A stretch of DNA of 64,000 nucleotides from Ahniella sp. GTDB taxonomy: Bacteria; Pseudomonadota; Gammaproteobacteria; Xanthomonadales; Ahniellaceae. The stretch lies in assembly GCA_016712105.1 (NCBI GenBank), contig JADJRU010000014.1, positions 60,408 to 124,407 on the forward strand, written 5' to 3'. The notes below the pieces were generated by a model. It had not been told where the DNA came from and made no database searches. It worked only from the letters and a program-made list of their open reading frames with translations. Shown here in pieces: positions 21,060 through 30,600 of this stretch (position 1 is its first letter; every line of letters starts with the position of its first letter). A program made the position numbers and the translations under genes.

Positions 21060-21618
21060 TCATGAGCTCCGCCATGCGCATCAGCGCCCTGGCAATTTTC
21101 ATTCGTGCCGCGTTGGCACTGGGGGCGTCGATGGATCGGGCAATCTCTTCATGCGACAAGCCGAGTTCGATGCGCAGGATGACCGCTTCGCGCTGATCCG
21201 GTTCAAGCGCGTTGAGCGCCTGTTCGTAAGCTTGCAAGGTTTCCAGATTGACGGCCCGCTCAAGCGGCAACGGGTCATGCTCGACCACCTCTTCGGTGAT
21301 TTCGTCATGGCCCGGGCGGCGCGAGCTGCGGCGGATCTCGTCTTTCAGGATGTTGCTCATGATCTGGCGTAAGTAGGCGAAAAAAGCGCCTGGTCCTTGA
21401 ACCTCAAACGCCGGCAACGCCTGGAACGCACGCAGCAGGGTGAGTTGCACCAGATCGGCCGTTTCGTTCAAGTCGCGTGCCGGGCCCGGCAGCCGCCCGT
21501 GCGCCCAGCGCGACAACATCGGCAGATAACGCCGGATCAGGCGGTCGCGCGCCTGAGCATCACCGTCCCGGATACGTTCGACCAACTGATGCGTGGTTTC
21601 CAGATTTCCGCTCGACAT
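21046..21618 (-). CDS. ECF-type RNA polymerase sigma factor
   Basis: A 190-residue sigma-70 family factor of ECF size. Region 2 includes RDLNETADLVQLTLLRAFQALPAF and FFAYLRQIMSNILKDEIRR; region 4 includes LNALEPDQREAVILRIEL and SHEEIARSIDAPSANAARMKIARAL. I chose ATG 21618 because TTGGAGC lies 8 bases before it; an upstream ATG adds six residues. No anti-sigma gene is adjacent. Instead it overlaps a membrane Ser/Thr kinase gene, the arrangement of kinase-regulated ECF groups (for example those like Vibrio EcfP). The region 2.2 helix keeps an acidic-poor patch, so activation by phosphorylation is plausible but unproven. Confidence 0.88.
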   Translation of the reverse strand: MSSGNLETTHQLVERIRDGDAQARDRLIRRYLPMLSRWAHGRLPGPARDLNETADLVQLTLLRAFQALPAFEVQGPGAFFAYLRQIMSNILKDEIRRSSRRPGHDEITEEVVEHDPLPLERAVNLETLQAYEQALNALEPDQREAVILRIELGLSHEEIARSIDAPSANAARMKIARALMRMAELMNAHR

Positions 21619-21704
21619 GCCGTGCTCCAAGTTCACCCCATCGATTATTCCATGGCGGGTGGCGCAAGCGCGGGAATGGCGATCATGGATTCAAGCGCTG
21701 CCTT

Positions 21705-22235
21705 TTACTCCTGGAGAAACGCTTCCACTTGGTCGGGCTTGAGTTCCCCCAACTTGGTTCGAACGATTCGGCCTTCGGTGTCCACCAGTACGCTGAATGG
21801 CAAGGCTGCCAGATGATTCCCCAGGCGCCCACTCGGGTCGCTCATGGGTTCGCGCGGAAGGACAACCGGAAAAGTGATCTCGTGGTCGGCAAGAAACTTC
21901 GACACGGCTTCGGGTTCGTCGATCGCAATGCCGATGACGTGGAGGTCCTGTCTGTCCTTCGCCAGCTGGTTCAGCAGCGGCAATTCGTCAAGGCAGGGCG
22001 GGCACCAGGTGGCCCAGAAATTCAGCAGAATCCGTTTGCCGCGCAGGTGATCGAGTGAGTAGGGCGCTTGTTGGAGATCCACCAGCTCGAGTGTCGGCAG
22101 AGGTTGGCCGATGACGGCCAGGGCACTGGCTGGCGGCGGCGGAAGCGAAGGCGCCTGAGCGCGTCCGAACCAGAAACCCGCGAATCCAGCCAATATCGCT
22201 GCCAACATGACGATCCACGGCAGGGCACGTTGCAT
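21705..22235 (-). CDS. TlpA-family membrane-anchored thiol-disulfide oxidoreductase
   Basis: A 176-residue protein with an N-terminal signal anchor (ALPWIVMLAAILAGFAGFWF) and a periplasmic thioredoxin fold. The active site is FWATWCPPCLDELP, with CPPC. Later conserved segments are GIAIDEPEAVSKFL and PVVLPREP and the cis-Pro region near LGNHLAALPFSVLVD. It begins 2 bases after the dsbD stop, so the pair is probably co-transcribed and DsbD likely keeps it reduced. It may serve cytochrome c maturation or oxidative repair; nothing in the window decides. Confidence 0.9.
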   Translation of the reverse strand: MQRALPWIVMLAAILAGFAGFWFGRAQAPSLPPPPASALAVIGQPLPTLELVDLQQAPYSLDHLRGKRILLNFWATWCPPCLDELPLLNQLAKDRQDLHVIGIAIDEPEAVSKFLADHEITFPVVLPREPMSDPSGRLGNHLAALPFSVLVDTEGRIVRTKLGELKPDQVEAFLQE

Positions 22236-22237
22236 GA

Positions 22238-24520
22238 TCAGTCGGTGCCGCGGATGGTTCGTTCGACCATGTCCGGGGTGAGGATGGTCGGCAGGATCTT
22301 GCCTTCCGCAGCACCCGCGCCAAAGTACACATAGAGCGGCACGCCGACGGCACCATGTTGTTTGAGGAATTCCGTGATCGCAGGGTCCTCGTTTGTCCAG
22401 TCACCCTTGAGGTAGACCGTGCCGGTATCGGCAAGCACTTTCCTAAACCGATCGCCGCTGAGTGTGCTGCGCTCGTTGACCTTGCAACTCACGCACCAGT
22501 CCGCCGTCATGTTGACGAACACGGGCGTGTTCGCGGCACGAAGGTCGGCGAGTGTTGAAGCAGCATACGGCTGGGTCGTCCCGACCGAATCGCCAACCTT
22601 GCCCCGGTTGGTCGGCAAGGTATGGATGGTCCAGAGGGCGAGACCAGACGCCAGCATCAGCAGACCGGCCAATACGGTGCGCTTCAGCGGCGCATCGGCA
22701 TAACGGGTCTTCTCCCACCACCACAAGGCGGCAGTCAGGGCCAGGGCACCGAGTAACCAAACGGCCATCGCATCGGCACCCCGCTGGTGACCGAGCACCC
22801 ATGCGAGCCAGATCGCCGTGATGTACAGCGGATACGCCAACCACTGCTTCAGCGTTTCCATCCATGCACCCGGTTTGGGCAGGCGCTGGGCTAGTGCCGG
22901 GACAAATCCGACCAACAGGAACGGCAGTGCCAGGCCAAGGCCCAGAGCGAGGAAAATGACCAACGCGACCAGCGAGGATTGGTTGAATGCGAAACTCAGC
23001 GCACCGCCCATGAAGGGTGCGGTGCACGGACTGGCAACGACCACGGCGAGTACGCCGGTGAAAAAGTCACCCTTTGCACCGCCTTTGTCGACCAAGCCTT
23101 GCCCGATGTTGGCGAGTCCGCCACCAAACAGGATCACGCCCGAAAGGCTCAGGCCGAACGCCAGCATGACGTAGGCCATCAGGCCGACAAAAATCGGTTG
23201 CTGCAACTGGAAGCCCCAGCCCAGCGCCGCGCCGCCGGAACGCAGCGCAATGACAAGCAGGCCGACTGCCGCGAAGGACACGAGGACACCCGCCGTGTAC
23301 CACAGCGCATGGGCGCGCGCTTTCGAAGGTGTCTCGCCGCTGCTGGTCAGGCTCAGTGCCTTCAGCGACAGCACCGGCAGCACGCACGGCATGAGGTTGA
23401 GGATCAGTCCACCGAGCAGGGCCGCCAGCAAGGCCTGCCAGAACGAGAATTCAGGTAATGGTGTGGTGATGGCGGGCGCTGCGATCGGGGTGGCGGCGAC
23501 AGGCACCTCGTCGGCAATGGCCTGGGCCGTGGCCGCGCGCTCTTCGGTGCTGGCGGGACCAAACGCGACCGGAATCGTGCGGCTCATCGGCGGATAACAG
23601 ACACCGTCCTTGATGCAGCCCTGGAAGTGCGCCGTCAGGGCGATTGTGCCGGCGTCGCCGTTTCGGCGTGCGACGCGGATGGGCACTTCGACCAGATCGA
23701 AGAAGACCTCGACGTTGCCGAATTCCGGATCGAGCAGGGTTTGGGATGCAGGCCAGCGCGGCGTACCGAGTTCGCCCTGGGACACATCGGCCAACTCGAA
23801 GCCGCTGCGATCGCGATAAAGGTAATAGTCCGGGGGCATCGTGAAACGAGCCAGAAACTCGTTGTTGCCGCCGGCAATCACTTCAAACCGGAACGCCTCG
23901 TCTTCGGGCAGCGGCAGCAGGTCGGTGCCGCCCAGCGCCATGCCGGATGTGTTGCCGGACAGTGCGGCCAGCGGATCATTCGTTTTCGGCGGGGCGGCGT
24001 CGACCAACAAACCCGCGTTGCTTCCGGCATTCGGGAGCGTCAGTCCGGTGCCGCCTGCGGGCTGCGGCAAATCGAGGCGCAGCACTTTGCGTTGCGGTGG
24101 GTAACAGATGCCGATGTCGGCGCAGCCCTGATATCCAAGCTTCACTTCGATGGCGGTCGCGCCGTCGGCGGCCTGTCCGACGAGCGTTGCCGTGACGTCA
24201 CCGCGATAGGTTTCCACGCGACCGAAGAACTCGTCGTCCTTGGGTTCGCCGGGTGGGGTTTGCAGCGGTTCCGCGGTGAACTGTGTCGGGTCGACCACGG
24301 TCGCGTTCATGCGCTCGCGATACAGGTAGTAGCCCTCCGCGATCCGGAATCGGAATGTCACGGTATTGCGATCGACCACCCGGGACTCGATGACAAAAGC
24401 CTCGTCGACCGGCAACAAGTCGGATTCGCTGACGGCGTGTCCGGCACCGAAGGGCAGGGCAAGCAGCAGGGCCAGGGCCGCGCGGCGAAGCAGGGAGTCG
24501 GTCAGGCGTTTCCAGTTCAT
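22238..24520 (-). CDS. dsbD: Thiol:disulfide interchange protein DsbD with two N-terminal sensor domains
   Basis: About 760 residues. ATG 24520 gives a signal peptide (MNWKRLTDSLLRRAALAL...AGHA). Two alpha (nDsbD) domains occur in a row: the first contains YYLYRERMNA and CADIGICYPPQRKVL, the second YYLYRDRSGFE and CIKDGVCYPPMSRTI. E. coli DsbD has one, so this is longer than the usual ~565 residues. A transmembrane beta domain follows, with the cysteines LMPCVLPVLSLK and ASPCTAPFMGGAL, then a periplasmic gamma thioredoxin domain with WCVSCKVNE. It shuttles electrons from cytoplasmic thioredoxin to periplasmic partners, possibly to the TlpA protein 2 bases downstream. Confidence 0.95.
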   Translation of the reverse strand: MNWKRLTDSLLRRAALALLLALPFGAGHAVSESDLLPVDEAFVIESRVVDRNTVTFRFRIAEGYYLYRERMNATVVDPTQFTAEPLQTPPGEPKDDEFFGRVETYRGDVTATLVGQAADGATAIEVKLGYQGCADIGICYPPQRKVLRLDLPQPAGGTGLTLPNAGSNAGLLVDAAPPKTNDPLAALSGNTSGMALGGTDLLPLPEDEAFRFEVIAGGNNEFLARFTMPPDYYLYRDRSGFELADVSQGELGTPRWPASQTLLDPEFGNVEVFFDLVEVPIRVARRNGDAGTIALTAHFQGCIKDGVCYPPMSRTIPVAFGPASTEERAATAQAIADEVPVAATPIAAPAITTPLPEFSFWQALLAALLGGLILNLMPCVLPVLSLKALSLTSSGETPSKARAHALWYTAGVLVSFAAVGLLVIALRSGGAALGWGFQLQQPIFVGLMAYVMLAFGLSLSGVILFGGGLANIGQGLVDKGGAKGDFFTGVLAVVVASPCTAPFMGGALSFAFNQSSLVALVIFLALGLGLALPFLLVGFVPALAQRLPKPGAWMETLKQWLAYPLYITAIWLAWVLGHQRGADAMAVWLLGALALTAALWWWEKTRYADAPLKRTVLAGLLMLASGLALWTIHTLPTNRGKVGDSVGTTQPYAASTLADLRAANTPVFVNMTADWCVSCKVNERSTLSGDRFRKVLADTGTVYLKGDWTNEDPAITEFLKQHGAVGVPLYVYFGAGAAEGKILPTILTPDMVERTIRGTD

Positions 24521-24680
24521 GTCTCGGGTTCTTCCATGGTGAAGCCCTGACAGACCGGGCTGGTGCAATGTTTCTGACGTCTACAGGTTCAACTTGCCAT
24601 CGACCATCATTGCCGCGGGAAGTTCAAGGGCATGTCATGGAACTGTGGGCCATGGTCGATGGGCCTTGCCATCGGTGTGA

Positions 24681-25163
24681 TCAATCGCGGAAGTTCTCGA
24701 ACTGCAACGGCAACTCGTAGTCGGCAGCCCGCAACACCGCCATGGCCATCTGAAGATCGTCCTTCTTTTTCCCGCTGACCTTGATCTTGGCGCCGTTGAT
24801 CTGGGCCTCGACCTTGAGCTTGGCGTCTTTCAGGCTGGCAATGATCTTTTTCGCCTTCGCTTGTTCGATGCCTTGCTGCACGGTCACTTTCTGCTTGGCA
24901 CCCGCCAGATTCACTTCCGGATCGGCAAACTCCAGGCAGCGAGAATCGATATTGCGCGCCGATAGCCGCTGGCGCAGGATGATCTGCATCTGTTCGAGCT
25001 GGAACTCGCTGGGTGCCTTGACGGTGACGATCAGATCATCGAGTTCAAACGTGGCGTCGGTATTGCGGAAGTCGAAGCGGTTGTTCAACTCGCGGCTGGC
25101 CTGGTCGATGGCATTCGTGAGTTCGTGCTTGTTCACTTCGGAAACAATGTCGAATGAGGGCAT
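24681..25163 (-). CDS. yajQ: YajQ family nucleotide-binding protein
   Basis: A 160-residue member of the UPF0234/YajQ family. Signatures are MPSFDIVSEVNKHELTNAID, ELNNRFDFRNTD and the C-terminal GKKKDDLQMAMAVLR with YELPLQFENFRD. In Xanthomonas the homologue binds cyclic di-GMP and interacts with a LysR regulator; nucleic-acid and tRNA binding have been reported elsewhere. It starts 10 bases after the end of the M28 peptidase gene on the same strand. With the PilZ and GGDEF genes in this window it may belong to the organism's cyclic di-GMP network. The 24521-24680 gap to dsbD shows nothing notable. Confidence 0.93.
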   Translation of the reverse strand: MPSFDIVSEVNKHELTNAIDQASRELNNRFDFRNTDATFELDDLIVTVKAPSEFQLEQMQIILRQRLSARNIDSRCLEFADPEVNLAGAKQKVTVQQGIEQAKAKKIIASLKDAKLKVEAQINGAKIKVSGKKKDDLQMAMAVLRAADYELPLQFENFRD

Positions 25164-25172
25164 GGCTGGTTC

Positions 25173-26429
25173 TCAGGGTTTGGCGGGTGCGACGTAGTTC
25201 GTATGGGTGCGTTCCGGGGCGTTGGCGAGCAGCCAGACGAGCGTGACCCAGGCCTGGGCGTCACGCCGGCATCGAGCCGGTAGATACGGCCTGCGCCAAA
25301 GTCGCTTTCGGCGGCGCCTACGTGGTTGCTGACTTCGTTCGCATGGGCGCGCGCATAAGCCTTGCCGCCCCAAAGGCCCTGTTCCTCATTCGCGAACGCG
25401 ACGACGCGGATTGTCCGCAGGGGCTTCCAGTCCTTGGCGCTTGATCGCACCGAGTGCTGCGGCAGTGATGGCCACGCCGGAAGCGTCGTCGATCGCGCCG
25501 GTCCCGACATCCCAACTGTCGAGGTGTCCGCCGATCACAATCACTTCTTCGGGTTTGCCGATGCCGGTGATTTCACCGACGACATTGTGCGATGTGTATT
25601 CACCGAGATACTTGCCGGCCACAGCCAGTTTGAGCCGAAGGTCGGGTTGGCGCGCGAGCAGGCGACTCAATTGGTCGGCATCGGGATTGCTGAGCGCTGC
25701 CGCCGGAATGGCAGTCAGCGCGACCCGTTCGCCGTTGCTGAGCAGCATCGCCCGTTCGGCGGCTGCCGTGCCGGGTTGGATGGAGCTCATCGAAATGCCC
25801 ATGCCGGTATGCGGCAATCGATCCTGATCGGTGCCAATGGAACGGATCACGAGCCCCAAAGCGCCTTTGGCAGCCGCAACCTCGGCACCTTCGGACCGGA
25901 CATTCACGCGCTGGCCATAGTCAGCGCCGTCGATCCGTTTGGTCATACGTGCCGACACGAACACGATCCGACCCTTGATCTGTTCGGCTGTCGCCGCCTT
26001 CAGGGCATCCAGATCGTGAAGTTCAATCACCGGCGCTTCGATACCGGCTTCCGGTGTCGACTTGGACCAACCGAGCGCCAGTGCGTGCAGGTTCTGCGCC
26101 GATTGACCCAGCACCTGAACGCTGATGTCGCCTCGTCGCCATACCGGGAAACGGACGGGTTCCAGCGTCACGCGGTCGAACCCGAGTTTGCGGAACTCGC
26201 GTTCAGCCCAGGCCACTGCCTTGGCGTCGGCTTCGGATCCGGCGACACGTGCGCCCACCTCGGTCGTCAACGACTCGGTCAGGCGATAGGCGGTGTCGTC
26301 GTTTGCCACGGACGCCTGCAACTGCCTGGCCTGGGTAATCAACTCCGCAGACAACAGCGGGCAGGGCGGCGTTTGCGCCTGAGTGACCACTGCGGGGAGC
26401 AGGAACAGGGCGGCGAGTTTCAGGCGCAT
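25173..26429 (-). pseudogene. M28 family aminopeptidase, frameshifted and internally deleted
   Basis: ATG 26429 gives a signal peptide (MRLKLAALFLLPAVV, QAQTPPC). A PA-like domain and the M28 catalytic domain follow. Two zinc-site segments are visible: GGHLDSWDVGTGAIDDASG (His, Asp) and, in another frame, FANEEQGLWGGKAYA (Glu-Glu). The frame changes near 25430 and again near 25265. At the second point the chain jumps from GRIYRLDAGVTP to AWVTLVWLLANAPE. Intact relatives carry about 100 more residues there, including the last zinc ligands (a GPD-type Asp and an HHT-type His). As given, the gene cannot make a complete metallopeptidase. The damage could be real or an assembly collapse. The end lies 9 bases before yajQ. 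Confidence 0.78.
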
Positions 26430-26642
26430 GATCACATCCGTTGCGGGAAAGACCGTCGATTGTAGAAGGTCGGGCCGCGTGACGGAATGTGTCGCGGTTT
26501 CTGCGCTTGCTGGTGACAAAACGATCACGATATGTTGTTTCGGCAGGCTGGCAAAAACAGCCTGGGAGCGCGCGCCATGGATGGTGTCGTTGGGAAACGC
26601 CAGGATGGCGTTTTTGACAGCCTCTTGAGCGACCTGCTGCCC

Positions 26643-27581
26643 ATGAACCTGCGTGATTTGCTTTACCTGGTCGCCATCGACGAGCACCGCCATTTTGGTC
26701 GTGCCGCTGCGGCCTGCCATGCATCTCAACCGACCCTGTCAGCGCAGATCAAGAAGCTCGAGGAAGAATTGGGTGTGAGCCTGCTCGAGCGGCCCAGCAA
26801 ACGCGCCATGCTGACGCCGGTCGGTGATGCCATCGTCGCAAAAGCCCGGCGATTGCTCGCAGAAGCCGAAGATATCCGTGAAATCGCCCGGCGTGCCCGC
26901 GACCCCCACACCGGTACCTGGCGGCTGGGCGCGTTTCCGACCCTGGCGCCTTACGTGCTGCCGATCATCGTGCCGAAGATCCATGCCGCGATGCCTGGTC
27001 TCACGCTGTTGCTCACCGAGGAAAAAAGCGACGAGTTGTTGCGCCGACTCCGGGAAGGCCGACTGGATGCCGTGCTGCTGGCCTTGCCGGTCGAAGAGGC
27101 CGGGCTCATTGCCGAACCTGTGTTCGATGAAGCGTTTTCCTTGGCGACGCCGATCAACCATCCGCTGGCGCGAAAGAAGTTTGCCGTGCTGGATGACCTG
27201 CGTTCGGAAGAGTTGATGCTGCTGGATGATGGTCACTGTCTGCGCGCGCAAGTGCTCGACGTGTGCCACTTGTCCGGCGCCCGCGAGAAGCCGGGATTCC
27301 GGGCCACCAGTCTCGAAACGCTTCGGCAGATGGTTGCCGCCGGGGTTGGCATCACCTTGTTGCCGGCTTTGGCCATCGCCGGTTCCCCACAGACCCATGT
27401 GGCGATTCGGGCCTTCCAGCGCGACGCGCCCCGGCGCACCATCGCACTGGTCTGGCGCCGCAGTTCGCCATTCGGTGATTTCCATCGCGAATTGTCGCGA
27501 TTGATTTCTGCCGTGGTCGAAGTCACCTTGACTGCCGCGTTGCCGCCCGCTGCCCGGAAAACGGCCCCAGGCCGACGCTGA
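26643..27581 (+). CDS. oxyR: Hydrogen-peroxide-sensing LysR regulator OxyR
   Basis: 312 residues from ATG 26643. Residues 1-60 are a LysR winged helix (FGRAAAACHASQPTLSAQIKKLEEELG); the rest is the two-lobed effector domain. The redox cysteines fall at Cys199 (DGHCLRAQ) and Cys208 (LDVC), exactly the positions and 8-residue spacing of E. coli OxyR. An Arg-rich C-terminus follows. It should sense peroxide and activate katG, ahpC, dps-type genes. It diverges from the M28 peptidase gene over 213 bases, a place for autoregulation. The open frame extends upstream of 26643 but matches no LysR N-terminus. Confidence 0.93.
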   Translation: MNLRDLLYLVAIDEHRHFGRAAAACHASQPTLSAQIKKLEEELGVSLLERPSKRAMLTPVGDAIVAKARRLLAEAEDIREIARRARDPHTGTWRLGAFPTLAPYVLPIIVPKIHAAMPGLTLLLTEEKSDELLRRLREGRLDAVLLALPVEEAGLIAEPVFDEAFSLATPINHPLARKKFAVLDDLRSEELMLLDDGHCLRAQVLDVCHLSGAREKPGFRATSLETLRQMVAAGVGITLLPALAIAGSPQTHVAIRAFQRDAPRRTIALVWRRSSPFGDFHRELSRLISAVVEVTLTAALPPAARKTAPGRR

Positions 27582-27596
27582 AAAGTCAGCGGTTGC

Positions 27597-27612
27597 CCGG
27601 CCGCGCGGCCGG
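27597..27612. terminator. Perfect 16-bp palindrome after oxyR
   Basis: CCGGCCGCGCGGCCGG, 15 bases past the oxyR stop and 43 bases before the next start. It could be a Rho-assisted stop or a binding site. No T-run is present. Confidence 0.45.
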
Positions 27613-27655
27613 TCGTTCCGCTATTTTGTAGATCAATGCAAGTGGGAGACGGGCG

Positions 27656-30600
27656 ATGTGGCAGACGATCAAGGATGGCTGGACCTGGGCCGGTTTTTTT
27701 GCGGCGCGTTTGTTCGAAGCCTTGTTTGGCGAAGTTGCCTGGACCCCGCCGCCCTGGTTGATTCGGTGGGCAAAGCGGCTGTGGCGGCATCGGCTTCCGC
27801 TTGCCGGAACATTGGTCCTGGCCCTTGTTGCCGTCTCTGGCTGGAACTGGTGGCAGAACCGGCCACGGATCGTCCCGCCCTGAAGCCTTGGTCGCCTCTC
27901 TGGAGGCTCCCGGCAAAACCGACTACACGCGCGCACCCCCGCTGATCCAACCTGTGCGGTTGCGCTTCAACCACCCGGCCAAACCCATCGATGCCGGTGA
28001 CGACGCGAAGGGGTTCGTGTTGGCGCCGCAGTTGAGCGGTCGCTGGAAGTGGTTGGACGAAACCACCGTCGAGTTCATGCCGGCAACGGATTGGCCGATC
28101 GGCGCGTCCTATGACGTGCGCATGGATGGCGAGGCCTGCTGCGCGCGTATGCGCCCGTTTGGCATCGTCGATCTGGCGTTCAAGGTCGAGGCGTTCAGTG
28201 TGAGCGTGACGGCCAGCCAGTTCTATCAGGACCCGACCGATCCACGGATCAAGAGAGCATTGTTCGACCTGGCGTTTTCCCATCCGGTGGATCCGGGCAG
28301 CCTTGAAAGTCGACTCGCTCTTTCCGTCAGGAATGCCAAGAATGAACCCATGGATCCGCCGGCCGTTTCGGTGAGTTATGCGCCCAATCGTTTGACCGCT
28401 CGGGTGCAGAGTGCCCCGCTGACTTTGCCGGGTGAAGGTGGTTTGGCTTTGCTCGCAGTTTCGGAAGGAGTCAAATCCCTGCTGGGTGGTGAAGCGTTTG
28501 CGACCAAGCTGGAACTCAGCTTGGCGCTGCCGGCGCGAAATAGCCTGCAGGTGCAGTCGCTGGAACCGACCGTCGTCGACAACGCCAGTGGCACGCCGGA
28601 ACAAGTGTTGTTGATCGGCTTCAACCAGGAAGTGGATGAACGCGAGTTGATGGGCAAACTGCGCCTCCGGTTGTTGCCGGAGCGCGAGCCTGATCCCGCG
28701 GCGGAAGAGGGTTCTTTTGATCCAAGCTGGTACATCGGCGCAATCACCGAGAAGGCGCTGAAGGACGCCGAAGAACTGACGCTTGATCTGATCCCGGGTG
28801 AGCGTGAAGTGGCTTCGATGCACAGTTTCCGGATCTCACTCGATCCCGGCCGACAGATCCTGGTGGAAGTGAAACCCGGCCTCAGTTCCTTCGGCCAGTT
28901 TGTGATGCCGTTGAAATATCAGGACGTTGCGACGGCGCCGGATTTTCCCAAGCTGCTTCGTTTTGTCGGTGAAGGTGGTTTGTTGTCTCTGCGAGGCGAG
29001 CGACGGGTCAGCCTGGCCCTGCGTAATGTGCCCTTGGCCCAGATGACGGTCGCGCGTGTTCGACCCGAGGAGTTGCATCACCTCGTGCGGTTCAACGAAG
29101 GCGAGATGGTGAAGCCGAGTCTGCGGGGTCTCGGGCGCGATGACCTGACCGAACGCTTCAGCGAAATCGTCGAATCACCGACCGGCAAAAAACGCAGTGC
29201 CATCCACTATGCCGGCGTCGATCTTGGGCGATATTGGGAAGCCGGAGCAAAAGGCGTATTCCTGCTGAGTGTGCGCGAGATCAGCGCTGAAGACCGTGCG
29301 GCAGGCGCCGAGGAATACAGCGATCCGTTCGACCAGTATGCGTACTATGACGACGAGGGTTCTCAACTCGACCGCCGGTTGGTGGTGCTCAGTGACCTGG
29401 GCGTCATCAGCAAACGCCAGAAGAACGGCGAACGGCGTGTGTTCGTACAGAACCTGAAAGGTGGCGCGCCGACAGCCAGTGCGATGGTCTCCGTGATCGG
29501 TCGGAACGGTGCGCGCGTGCTGCAGGCGGTGACCGATGCAGCGGGTGTGGCGATCCTGCCGGACCTGTCGCAGTTCCAGCGTGAGCGTGAGCCGGTGCTC
29601 CTGCTCGTCGAAGCAGGGGACGATGCAAGTTTTCTGCCACTCAACGACTACCAGCGGCAGCTGGATTTTTCGCGCTTCGATATTGGCGGCGAGTCCACGC
29701 CGGTCGATCGGGCCGAATTGCGTGCGCACCTGTTCTCGGATCGTGGTCTGTACCGGCCCGGCGAAACCCTTCATGTCGGTGCGATCGTACGCCGTGAGGA
29801 CTGGCAGCCCTTGCCCACCGGGGCGCCGCTTGAGCTTCAGCTGAGTGATCCGAAGGGGCAAGTATTGTCGACACGTGCCCTGGCACTCGAGGCCAGTGGC
29901 TTCCATGAGTTCTCGTACGACCTGGCAGGCCATGCGCCCACAGGCACCTACACGGTAGCGCTGCTGCATTGGCTGGATGCCAAACGCACCCAGTCGCGTT
30001 TCCTGGGTTCGACGACGCTCCGGGTCAAGGAATTCCAACCGGATCGGATGAAGGTCAAGAGTGCGTTCTCGCCGATTCGCCAGGCCTTGTGGCTGAAGCC
30101 CGAAGCATTGCGCATCGAAGTGGGCGTCGAGCACTTGTTTGGTGGTGCGGCAGTCGGTCGGCGCGTGGCGACGAAACTTCGTTTGCGTCCGGCCGAGCGC
30201 TTGCTGCCGGGCTTCGAGGACTACGTGTTTGCGGCCACCGATCCCGGGTTCGAAGTGCAGGAATACACACTGGACGAGCAATCGACAGATGAACAGGGTG
30301 CCGTCGTGCTCGACACTGGCCTCGCGGGCATCGAGACCCCGCATTATCAACTTGACGTGATGCTGGAAGCGTTCGAGTTGGAGGGCGGTCGATCGGTCTC
30401 GTCCGATCTGGCGACCCGGATCAGCCAGGCCGACTGGCTCGTTGGCCTGAAAGCCGACGACCAGAATCTGGCGCTGGCACGGGGCGCCGACCGCGCACTT
30501 CACTGGATCGCCATTGATGCACAGGGCAAGCCGGTGGATGCTCCGGATCTGCGCTTCGAGATCATCGAGCAGCGATACGTCTCGATCCTGACTCGTGGTG

